Shown here piece after piece: positions 44,741 through 55,600 of a DNA stretch of 64,000 bases. Numbering within the stretch: the stretch's first letter is position 1; every line of letters starts with the position of its first letter. Made by a program: the position numbers and the translations under genes. This DNA comes from Diprion similis (lineage: Eukaryota; Arthropoda; Insecta; Hymenoptera; Diprionidae). The stretch lies in NCBI RefSeq assembly GCF_021155765.1, contig NC_060111.1:1116001-1180000 (forward strand), given 5' to 3'. The notes beneath the pieces are model-generated. The model was not told where the DNA came from, did no database searches, and worked only from the letters and a program-made list of their open reading frames with translations.

Positions 44741-47338
44741 ATGGTAGATCTTTACGGTGCAGATAAAGGCAATATTTCATTGCCTCCGAGACTTCAATCA
44801 CCCGAAGTCCATGATGGAGAACCTGATGACTCTAAAGAAGTCATGATCTTAAATATGCAAACAGCATTTTACCAAATACGCATTACAGATATTTTAAAAC
44901 GGATTGAAAGGTATAAAAGCAATTTGACTTTCTTTATAAAGACAATTGCATGTTTTCGAATATGGAGGTGACATATTTAGCTTAGGCGTGATAATTTTGT
45001 ACAAAGTTGATTCTATTCAGGCTTAAAAACCGCAATACAGAGATTGAGGATTCCTGCATCGCGGAGAAACTTCATCGGTCGCAAGTTGATATTAATACAG
45101 CAAACCAGATAGCTGAATTGAACCGACAAATCTATAGCGAAGTGGAAAAATTAACAGAACAGAAAAAACGGATCCGATTGATTCAGGATTGGATAGTGGA
45201 AGAAAAACAGGCACACCTTAAAAATGTGGAATGTGCGAATGAAAAATATGAGAGGACACGACTGGAAATTACAACGAAAATCAATATCTTGAGTAATATC
45301 TTTATATTGTGAATTCTGTTGCAAATTTCATCACAAAAATAAATTATTCAAGACTCTAAAATCAATACCCTGGAGGAGTACAAAGAGGCGAAAACTGATT
45401 TGCGTAATAAGTTGATTGCCGGCAATGATCTCATGGCTCAGAGAGAAAAGGATGTTGAACAACGCTGCGAGCAGATAGAACGAAAATTTAAAATTGGCAG
45501 AGAAAAGTGAATATAACAATATTTTCGTAGATCACTTATCGCGTTTGAAATATACCTTACTGATTAAAAGCAGCAACCTTACTTTTGCACCTATGTTCTT
45601 GCGCAATTTTGATAATCTTAGACTGAAGAATGAAATGTACGCGCGCCTTCGAGGATTAGCTGGAACATTTCAAATGGAAGTTGCTACATCTATGGCGAAA
45701 CCAATTCATCGATTGATGCGTGAAAACGTTTTCCTTAAAAATGAACTGTTAGATGTTATCAGAGAATCTGTACCAAAAAAAGAAAAGATAAAGAGAAACA
45801 AGTACGTACGATCTCAGTACTGTTAGGATTACTGAAATGTTTCAATCACAGCCATTCTCCTTGTCATTAATATTAGGTCTAGGTCTAGTTGTGGTGTCAG
45901 CTGACTATTTTTACATTGCGCAGTAACATGGATGAAACAATGACACGAGATTGTACAGTATCGAAGAAGAGCACAGTAGAATACCTTATCGAATCAAAGA
46001 TCCAAGGACATCTCTTGAATACAGTCAAAGAGGAACACACAAGAGTCAAAGATTTTGTCGAGAAACTGAGACAGACAGCGAGTGACATGAAAATGGTAGA
46101 AAATACTTATGGGATCACAAAAGTCCGAGCAGATGAAATGTTGTGTAGAATTAGTACATTAGAAGCTGATCTTCATCGACAACAGACCCAACTGAACATT
46201 GTCAAGCATCTCAGAGATAAATCAGAAATGGAACTACAAAGGTGTACAAATATTTTCTACGACACCAAATATGTCGTAGCTTGCGCGCTGAGAGTACGTA
46301 AAGTGATTATTTTTCTGATATAATGTTTATAATAATTCAAATAAACCTGATTAATCTCAGCTTCTTCTTATGATTCAAAGATTAATTGGACCACACTAAC
46401 ATATTGCCCTGCATCTCCTAATAGATGAATGATACTGGAAAGGACATTTTGGAGATGGGGGACCGGCAGTTGATGCTTTGTTTGTTCGATATACTCAACA
46501 AAGCTGTCACGGAACGGTGGAAAAATAGGACACCTTCGTATGTGTCAATTCATATTGTCATACAAAGGCCTTCATAATGCACAAATCACGTTACATTTTA
46601 TACTTTATTTATTCAAGGTTCCTAACAACTCCAAGCAATTATTATTTCAGATCTGCTACTGTTCATTTCCCTCAAGAAGCTTATAAAATTGGTGATCTGG
46701 GCATTAAAGTGTCGCACGTTGAGTTGCGTAAAACTAGAATGTCAAGACAAAGAAAATCTTCAAGGCTCAGTACCCTTAAAATACTGGCATCCCTTGGAGT
46801 CAGATTGTCTGGAACTAGTTTTTCAAAGAGCAAAATAATACCTGTACGTTTTAAAAAGATTAATAGTCATATAATATCAATTTTCTTTAACTCAAATCCT
46901 CTGATTTATGTGTTTCGAGCGATGATATTGAGCCAATTTTATTGATTGCTGACAAGAAATATATTATTTATAATATAGGAGAATTTAGAAAATTCAGATG
47001 AGGCCGAAGAGTTCGAAAATTCTATCAATGAAGAGGCAGATAAAAGCAATAGAGAATCGAGCATATCTCTAGGCAGCCAAGAAGAAGATTTAGAGCAAAA
47101 ACTTATTACGGTGGAGACAGTTGACGATGAAGAAACGGAAGTTGATCGAGAAGATGAATCAGAGCTGGAAGAAATGAAATTAAAACCAGAAGAGCAATTA
47201 CCAGACAATGATGATGAGAAACAAGACGAATTTGATAAAAATCAAGAGATAGCAGTGAAGAATGAAAAAGGCGAATCAACAGTAGGTACGGCGGAAGCTG
47301 GTGAGGCATCCTCGAATCAAATAGATGTGCCGGAGTGA
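44741..47338 (+). CDS. Diverged tandem paralogue of CFAP157
   Basis: Eight plus-strand exons: 44741-44910, 45021-45292, 45353-45506, 45622-45801, 45924-46293, 46425-46537, 46651-46843 and 46979-47338, in frame for 603 residues. Exons 2 and 3 have the same lengths (272 and 154 nt) and phases as in the gene next door, and exons 4+5 (180+370) equal its single 550-nt exon. Protein similarity is weak but collinear: SKINTLEEYKEAKTDLRNKL against GKLNALEDWRTARIDLLRKF, HRLMRENVFLKNELLDVI against HRAIRENIALNKELDAML, and YKIGDLGIKV (431-440) against YTLGDLGLVP. It lacks the lysine-rich N-terminus and instead has a basic segment (RKTRMSRQRKSSR) and a long acidic tail. It probably also acts in the flagellum or basal body, perhaps in sperm; function is inferred from the paralogue only. 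Confidence 0.82.
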
Positions 47339-47450
47339 CTATGATCTGTGCATTTGCATGTACTGTTTAACGTTTCAAATCAAATTCTTATCACGCATTT
47401 AAGCTCTTTCCTTGTAAAAATTGTAGGCTTCAAGCAACATAGGTAATCCA

Positions 47451-47456
47451 AATAAA
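47451..47456 (+). terminator. Poly(A) signal of the CFAP157 paralogue
   Basis: AATAAA followed by an A run, about 110 bp past the stop; the opposing NOP53 signal is only 75 bp further on. Confidence 0.5.
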
Positions 47457-47530
47457 AAAAAAGTAGTACAAGGTATCGAAAATTCCTAAACCAAAATATA
47501 CAAACGTTATTATTATTTCGAAAACGATCT

Positions 47531-47536
47531 TTTATT
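47531..47536 (-). terminator. Poly(A) signal of NOP53
   Basis: TTTATT on the plus strand gives AATAAA on the minus strand, about 87 bp past the NOP53 stop. Confidence 0.5.
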
Positions 47537-47622
47537 CATATTATGTACACCTAATTTACCAACTTTTGCTTAAATGCTGGAACTTACGGGTTTCTGTGGT
47601 GGAAGTAAACCCAATCACTCAA

Positions 47623-49256
47623 CTATTTGAAAGTGTCTTCCCAGCCCATTTTGTGGCTTGCTTTTTCAAATTTCTTTACTTTAGCCTTGTTAAGTTTTCT
47701 GTAAAATAAAGAATCGTATATTATTATTACAACTGGTTTTAATTAAATTACCATTCTATTCTACTTTATACTAGACTAGTTTAAGAAAAGAGTAAAATAT
47801 GATCTAACAACGATACAAAAATAAACATACAGCATTCGGTTGCCTGGTGCAAGAATGTTCCTCTGTTGAAGAGACTTGTATCGATCCCTAAGCAAGTTTC
47901 CTACGGTCTTAGAGTTTCTCAGGTTGCCTACGAGTTCTTCAGCGAGTTCAAAATCAGGCTCTGGAGCTTCGAATTTGACTTTACTAAGAGTCTTGGGTTC
48001 AGCTATTTTTCTTTCCTTGACTTGGGCTCGTTTTTTTCTTAAAAATTCTTCCTTCTTTTCTTTAGCAGAAATTTGTGTGGCGATTTTTTTAAGCTTATAA
48101 ATATCTGCCACTTTTTTCTTTTCAACTTTAGCCTGTTTCCTCTCCAACTGAAGTTGCCGTTGTTCTTTTTGTTTTCGCTTCTTAACAAGTGGTTTCTTCT
48201 TATTCTTCGATGGTGGATTTACTGACTTTACATTTGGATCATGGTCCTCGGTGTCAGAAGTTTCATCCGATGTTTTAGATTTTGTTGGCAATCCTTCAGA
48301 CATTTCTTGCATCCAGCTATCATTTTTCTTGTCTGCAGATACCTTGGAAAATAAATTATAAAAACTGAATGAACAAAAGCTTTTAAGGTAAAAAAAAAAA
48401 TTACAGCTAATTACAGCAATCTTTGAGCTCGGAATCTTTTCAAAGCAGGTCAGATTTTTATCCAAAATTTATGTCAAATATACAACTGATTTACTTTTTT
48501 GAACATTTTTGTGGTAACTCTCTCCAGGTGTGCCTCTTCCTTCATGAGCTCCATCTCCTTTTTGGCAACTTCTGCTAGCAGCTCCTGATGGTCGGTGTAA
48601 GACGGATTGTAAGAGGTACCGGGATGAGGAGCCTCAACAGCTGGAACTACAGAGGGTTTCTTGCTGAGGGATAAAGGAACTCTCTTTTGTTTTTGCCCAG
48701 TGTTGGCCAGAGTATGACGAACTGTGTCGGACGTGAGCCACTCGCTTTGCACATCCATGTGAAGCTTCTTTTTCTCTGTCCATATGTCTTTGTCAAATTC
48801 ACCGAGCTTCGGTTTGTTCAGTCGCTTCTTTTCGGCGAGAGCTTTATTCTTGTTTGCGTCAATCTCCTTGAGCTTTAATTGCCCGTTCAATCTTTTCATC
48901 GCCTGAATTCGTTTTGTTATGGGATTTTTACGTTCTTCCGGAGTCTTTACTCTGTTTCTTTTCGCAATTGGATCTGGAATAGCTGTGTGGGGCTTAAGTA
49001 TGGCAAAACATACCGGTTCCTTAGATTTTAGCGCGAGTCTACGCTGCTGTTTAGAAGTAAGTTCAGACTTTTTTTCCGGCGATTTATCAACAGCGAACAA
49101 TTCACCGTCTGATCTTTCGGAAAACGGTGCACCAAGACGTTCCTCTAACCTTTTTTCGTCCAAGAAGTTATCCACGTCCTTCGTGTCGACGTGTTTTCTC
49201 CATGATTTTTTTGTTTTCTTAGACACCTTGCGCTTCTTATTTAATGCTTCCTTCAT
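47623..49256 (-). CDS. NOP53: NOP53, ribosome biogenesis factor
   Basis: Three minus-strand exons: 49256-48495, 48342-47831 and 47698-47623, in frame for 449 residues (human NOP53/GLTSCR2 is 478). It is highly charged and lysine-rich throughout, with KKTKKSWRKHVDTKDVDNFLDEKRLEERLG near the start in pattern (here only the order K/R-rich then VDNFLDEKRLEERLG is given as the recognisable block), then GTSYNPSYTDHQELL in the middle, a typical NOP53 motif, and a C-terminal coiled, basic segment ending KASHKMGWEDTFK. NOP53 works in the nucleolus in late 60S subunit maturation, where it docks the RNA exosome helicase for 5.8S end processing. It is convergent with the CFAP157 paralogue and head to tail with WRAP53. 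Confidence 0.9.
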
Positions 49257-49787
49257 TTTATACCTTTTTAATTATTACAACGCTTATGTTATTGATAAAT
49301 GGTGCACTACTCCGTAACACTGTCTTTACAAAATTGGAGGTTAAGTTTTACACGACACGCGGTGAAGATCAGTGGAACATACAGTGACTTTTCGTGTATG
49401 GTAAACGCTAGGGATACCAACCCAGAACCGTAATGAGGCTGCGTTCAGCCAGACCCTGTTTATGTAGCTTTGGGCGCGTTCCGATATTAGCATCCAGTGC
49501 TGCCAACAATCTTTTATCCTTTTGTGCTATTGAGTTCATGATTCGCTCTGCCTCTATCCTAGGGAGTTTTTAGCGCTCCCAGCTAATTTCAGAATGCACC
49601 CGTAATTTCGTTCGAACTCGAGAATATAGCGCGCGTAAAATTTGAACTCTGATTTCAGTTAACTTTAATTCCAGGAATTAAAAACGAGCTGGAACAGATT
49701 CTACTAGAAAAACGTGGTTCAATGAATACTTTCAAATAACTGGTTATATTTAACATTAAAAATTACATCGCTCATCAACATATGCTT

Positions 49788-51839
49788 TCAATCTGTAGAT
49801 CCGCACCACCAAAATCGTACACTGTTATCTCTGCGTCGCTCCAATTCTTCATCGCAAATTCGTTGACCAGTACTTGTGGCCATTATTGGCAAATATCTGT
49901 GCAAGCTAACACCGTTAACGCAATCGGCTGATAACTTTATCGTCTGTTTTATGTCCAATTGTTCCTCATTCATCATGTTTGGATCCTGTTCCCATACATT
50001 TACGGCCCCATTGGTACTACCTAAATCAAGAGTTCTTGGTAGTAATAGAAATATAAACGGCAAACCAGCCGAAACTAATTAAGTTACCTGAAACAAGCAC
50101 ATTTCCATCAGGAGATATGGAGAATTGTATTCTTTGATTTGTGTCCGCTTGTCGTCCTTGAATGGAATACAGAACGACGCCTGGATTTCTGAGGTCCCAG
50201 CACAGCATTTCATTGCTGCGTCTTACGACTGAGTAAAGTTTCATCCCGCAGGGGCTGAACTCAATTTGTGTCACACCGCTAGCAGTCTTAAGCGCACACA
50301 GCGGACCATCTTTGTATAAACCTGCCTTCATGAAAAATTGTCATAGTTACCTACTTGATTTAAAGATACGCAACAGGGTTAACTTTTTTTCAATCACATA
50401 TCAAGGTTGAGTACAACATTTCAGCTAAGTTATTGAGTAATCTATTCAATATGTTTTCTTGATTCAAGAAATTCAGAGACTAAAGGATTTGAATGAAAGG
50501 AGTAATACCTATGGTCTTGGAGTAGGTACCAAATGCCACTAAGCCAGGCATAGTTGGATTTTCCCGAATACAGGAAACAATCCCAGTTACGTTCGGAATG
50601 TCCTTTTTCAGGTAGATTGTGTTTACCTGCCGTCCAGGACGGCTAGTATCAAATGTGCGCAAGGCACCTTTAAAACCACACCACACTTCTGTACCAGAAT
50701 TTACAAATTGTACACTGATGGCCGCTTCAACCTCGTCGACTCTACAGAGACCAGAAAAAATTATTAGACAAAGAATTGAATGATTTTCTGCAACTACAAT
50801 CAATCAGCAGTAACAAATGTCATGTATTCTCTTACTGATTGTAGGCTCTATAAGTTGCTCTAAGTTCGCCGGTGAAAGCATCCCATAAATGGACGGGACT
50901 CTCTTTGCTTGTGCTTGCAAAACAGCAGCTCGAGGGATCCCAGGAGTTCATCATCGGGAACCAGCAGCTATCGTAAATGACTCCTCCCTCCTTAACCGTT
51001 AGCGCAGCTTTGAGCGGGTGCGGAATTAAACAGGATGAAACTTTCCCAGAATACAATTCTCGAGGGAGTTCATAGATCCTAAGTTTAAAGTCCTCCGCAG
51101 GTACAAGGAGACAAGTTCCATCAGGGGACCATTGGCACCCTTTTGTAAAATTTTCGCATATTGGTGTAGGCTGGTACTCTTCTGTAGCACTACAGAGAAG
51201 CATAGGCCCGGTTTCTCTCCACTTATAACTTAGGTCTGAATTACAGTTTGGTACTTGTTCAGTATTTTCCTCAGCTACCGACACTTCCTTGGCTGCTGAT
51301 TCTATAAACTAAAAACAAATCTTTATTAAATATACGCAGGTAGTCAACGCAAGAGGTAACGCTACTGCTAGATAAAATTCGAATTATTTGCAAAATAAGA
51401 GTCTACTGTTGAAGAATAATTTGAATCTATAACAGTTGGGTCGGTTACAAAAGTTTCTCACCATTGCAGAAGGCGAAGAGTCGAAGCTTTGATCAATGTC
51501 ATGTGATTCTGTCATTACTTCCAAGGATGATGAGTCGGGTGACATTTTCCCTTGATCATCGGCCAGGCCGCATTCGCTTAGCCTAAAATTTATTTCGGAG
51601 ACAATTTCAGATTCAATCGTCATCGATGACTGTACTAGATTGTCTCGTTCGCCGCTTATCGCCGCGTTTCCTTCTACCGGAGATTTTGCCTCCGATATAC
51701 CTTCAGAGTTATCGATTCCTTCATATTCGTCCAACGTCGACGTTGCCCCGGTCGTCTTAACCTCACTTTCGTCATTCTCGGGTAACAACGCTCCTGATTC
51801 CACATCCATACCTTCAAGTAAACTCGTCGTAACAGCCAT
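49788..51839 (-). CDS. WRAP53: WRAP53/TCAB1-like WD40 protein
   Basis: Five minus-strand exons: 51839-51462, 51308-50836, 50741-50509, 50321-50088 and 50020-49788, in frame for 516 residues. The first 150 residues are acidic and unconserved. WD40 repeats follow: [114 protein letters not shown] and STNGAVNVW. The pairing of LCWDLR, TNQRI.F and ST.GAV.VW identifies the WRAP53 family. It binds the CAB box of small Cajal body RNAs and, in vertebrates, telomerase RNA, and brings them to Cajal bodies. The C-terminus ends soon after the last blade, FWWCGSTD. Its start is about 300 bp from the divergent integrin promoter. Confidence 0.92.
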
Positions 51840-52145
51840 AACGCAAATCTCAATAATTGTACCTTTTTTTTAAGTAATGAATTTTAGGAAATGGACGTTT
51901 GGTTATGTTTGCCGTTGTCAATATGAAACAAGTCTCTGCCGTGACTGCATAGTAATGTTCTTCAGTGAACAATCGCTTCAACGACGCCGCAACCTCCGCA
52001 TCATGATTTCATTTGTGTACGTTAAGTTGCCTGCCCTCAGGCGTAGACATAAGATACTCAACAGGATGTGGTGGGGCTGCAAAGCTTCCGAGCCGCCAGA
52101 GCTCATGGCGCGCAGAGTTTGAGTTGGTCCGCAGTTGAGGGGGAG
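51840..52145. promoter_or_regulatory. Divergent upstream region of WRAP53 and integrin alpha
   Basis: 306 bp between the WRAP53 start codon (minus) and the TATA box of the integrin gene (plus), so both promoters lie here or at its edge. Confidence 0.4.
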
Positions 52146-52173
52146 TATAAAGAATACTGGCTGCGAGTTCAGT
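52146..52173 (+). promoter_or_regulatory. TATA box and initiator of the integrin alpha gene
   Basis: TATAAAG lies at 52146-52152 and TCAGT at 52169-52173, placing a likely +1 A at 52171, about 25 bp downstream. TCAGT is the arthropod initiator consensus. The implied 5' leader is about 355 nt. Confidence 0.6.
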
Positions 52174-52525
52174 GCGTCCGCGATCGTCCGTCAAGCGGAG
52201 TTCGTCAACGTAGACAGTAACTGCCAAAGTTAGCTACCACGTGCAACCGGTAGCACCGAGAGTAAAAGACACTTTTAATTTGGTTAAATGCTTTACTGAA
52301 ATTATAAGTTTTCTTCTTCCCGTTCTCAAAGTTTATTACCATGGAAATATAGTGTCGCAATATTTCAATATATTTGGCTATTTTTGTTTCCAGTGTATTT
52401 TTATACGTAATTCGTTCAATCTTTTGGCCGGATTTCTTTTCCTTTATTTAAGTGGAATTACAAAAACGTGCATTTATTCACCGATGATCAGTGATTGATA
52501 GAAATAATAAGTGTGCGGTGATACG

Positions 52526-52698
52526 ATGAAGATGAAGATCCACGTAGTGGTGCTTTTTTGCGCTTTTACGAGCATCGCAATACCGTGGACTAATGGGTTC
52601 AACGTTGAGACTAAACACTGCACTATTTACAATTCGGAGATAAATTCCATGTTCGGATTTGCAGTTTCTGAACAAAAGGATAGAAATAATGAAGGATG
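52526..52698 (+). CDS. Integrin alpha subunit, first coding exon (partial)
   Basis: This exon encodes 57 residues plus two bases and ends at a GTGAGG donor. It begins with a signal peptide (IHVVVLFCAFTSIAIPWTNG), after which the mature chain starts FNVETKHCTIYNSE and continues SMFGFAVSEQKD..GW. The FN(V/L/I)(D/E)T opening and SMFGF(A/S)V are the hallmark of the first blade of the integrin alpha beta-propeller; the next exon should begin with a form of VLVGAP. The subunit pairs with an integrin beta chain at the cell surface to bind matrix. PS1, PS2 or PS3 type cannot be told from one exon. The ATG at 52526 is preceded by an in-frame GTG but no upstream ATG. The remaining exons were not found in the window. 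Confidence 0.85.
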
Positions 52699-55600
52699 GT
52701 GAGGATTTGAAATTCATACTTTATCCCGAATTTTTTACAGCAAAATGTGTCAGTCGACATACTTCTACGACTTCATATCATAAATATCGTAATCCGCTGT
52801 AGCTTTGTAAAACTTGAGATAGCAGTTGTATAAAATTACACGCGACTATCTTTTCCTTGCACATTTTATGCAGAGTGTCTGGTTACGCTAGCACATTTGG
52901 GGTCTAAATGCTTTTAGTATAAAGAGTAACGTGACTTGGAACGATGACGTAGTCAACTGATTTATACGTGAGTAATTCAGAGGTAGTAGATGGCGGAGTT
53001 CGTCATCGAGCCTCAATTTGCTGTTTTATGCAAGAGAGTTACCGAAGGTTAATTGTAGACGAAACAGCATCTTCCAAGAATCAGGTTTCATCGTTTGAAG
53101 TCAAAATCAATGACCGTCTAAGCTTGTGCCGGTGTCGGTGAATTCGAAAAGCTGTAATGAAATGACTGTACCGTATACCAGGAGTGAATTTTTATCGTAT
53201 ATGTAGACAAGCAATAAGGACAAACAGGAACACCTTGCAGTGTTGTTAGAGTACACAACGATTGAACGTGTAAGTCTTTTGGTAGGAGTGTATAAAAGTC
53301 ATCACATCACCGATCGTTTCTAGGTACGGACTCAGAGGGAGTCTAAAGAAACCAAAAGCGTCTCTTCTTTCTACGTGACTCACGTCATTTGGTACGTCCG
53401 CGTTTCCACAAATAAACTTTCATTTCCAGCAGTTAGCTAAGGTCTGCCCTCGCTCCATAGTACCGGGTATACAAATGAGCTGAGCCTTGATGATAGACTT
53501 CTCACGATTAGTCCTGCCGTCGTCGTGAACCATTATATAAAACTTGGATAAAAATAGCGTCTGTGCAAAAATAAATTCGTCTGCAATAATTACGCGGTTT
53601 TCTTATCAAAAGCCCTATCAGTTACGAAGACAACGATCGTACAATATCCTACATTCCTTCGATTCATGCAACTTTTTCCTCGTATCACCTGCATTGGTGA
53701 GACATCGCCGTTTTTCGAATGACGCAGCCTTTCGTGTATATTTGCGCGCGTGATGGAAGCAGCTCTTTCTTGATCAAGAGATTAGGTCATCGCCGGGACC
53801 AGCCTGAGGCGTGGGCTGCCCAGGCAATCCTCCACTTTGTAAGATCGAGTCATTATTTCTTAATATCCTTACGCACTCTGTGTCGCATGCAATCTTTATG
53901 AATGAAAGGCAACACTTCGTTTGTTCCTTCCTTTCCTTTTTTCCTCGTATCATCCGTCCAAGTGCGGCAAGTAGGGACAAAATTTCCTAGAGTATGGTCC
54001 ATAGCGATTTTGCCAAAGCATCTGAAAGTTCCCTAAATATCTTGAAATTTGCCACTCGTTGGACGAAATGCAGAATCTTATCACTGAATCTGTTATCGTG
54101 TAAAATTCACACTGATGCCAGTTTTTTTTTTTTGACAAGACTTTCCTACACGTTCAGAAATGATTATTCGATGAGTCAATTTTTGCGAATACCATTATCG
54201 TAGACGAAAATAAGTTCTCTAATCCTCGCAATGATTAGATGAGTGATTCTGATCATTTCCTGCAAACTCCCAACGCCAGCGACGTAGGCGTCACCGTTAA
54301 CCAATATCTTAAGCCGCTCTAATCAGGTTCTCCCACCTAAAGTAAAAGTAAATACATACGTGTATAAAGTGTGAAACGCTATCCGCACAGCGACAAGTTA
54401 CTTGGCTGCTATGAATTATGAATGAACACCTATATTCAGGATATTAACGTCGAATATCTACAGAGGATAAAGTTCGATGCGTCACATTTCTGAGAATATG
54501 TATCGACTCAAGGAAGACGTATAATAGACGGAATTTCCATACTATGATTCCTGCAATTAATGACTGTGGTTGCAATTCCGAGTGTTGAAATTATTTTCAA
54601 ATTTCCTCATACAGTCTTATCGCTTTATTGGAATTTATTCACAACGTTGTCGGTCGTCACGGTTAGTTTAAAAACTGCCTCCTCCCTCATGTGTTGGTCG
54701 TAACTAGATTAATTTACCGATATTTTTAGCAACGAGTAACAAACAAGTTGTTTTTCTACGACTATTTCACTGTGTATAAAACATTTTCTGCGAAGTGATT
54801 GCGGTATTTTTTCTTCGTAGTAATTTCAAGCCAACTGCTGCGCAAGAATATGCGGTATCACACATGCCATAAATGGTCGTTACAATCAGGCTTTTCATAC
54901 AAACTCCGTACAAGGAATTGTCGTTGCATCGGAGATGCATAAATTGACGGAAATGTCAGTTGTACCAGCCTCGCAGCGCCTGTTCTAGTTTTAATCTTGT
55001 GTGGGAAATATCAAGAATGTTATTTTCTATCGACTAACACGTTAGCTGTACTCGATTCAATCGGGGTGAATAATATTCATCAAAGATTTTGCTACCCAGA
55101 TATGAACATGAATTTTTGCAGACTGTTCGTATTCCGATGCGACCTGAATTTGTTCACCAATTTCCGGCCCGCTGTGCAATGTTAAAGAAATATTGCTGTC
55201 ATTTCGAATTCGCAGCGCGCCTAAGAATGCTGAGCGTGCCGATTTGAGCTGCTTACAAATAAATTACTCTTCAGCAATTCACGTATTAAGATCGCTTCTA
55301 ATCATGCTATGCTGCTTCGATAAGTCTTCCACAAATAATTTTCATTCGTAATTATTTCGCAAGTTTCTAAACACTAGCTATTCCCATCGGGCATCTGTCG
55401 TTGGTTTTTCTTCGATATTGTTAAGCGATAATAATACAATTCCAAGAAACGTTTAGCGGCTGATCTGATCATCCTGTAAGCCATGTACATTACCTGGAAC
55501 GTATATAAGTGAAAGCTTATCGCCATACTTACCGCAGAAAAAGCCATGGAAAGCAACGTCCGTTTAAATAGCATAGGCGAGTAAAATCTTTCATCCAAGA

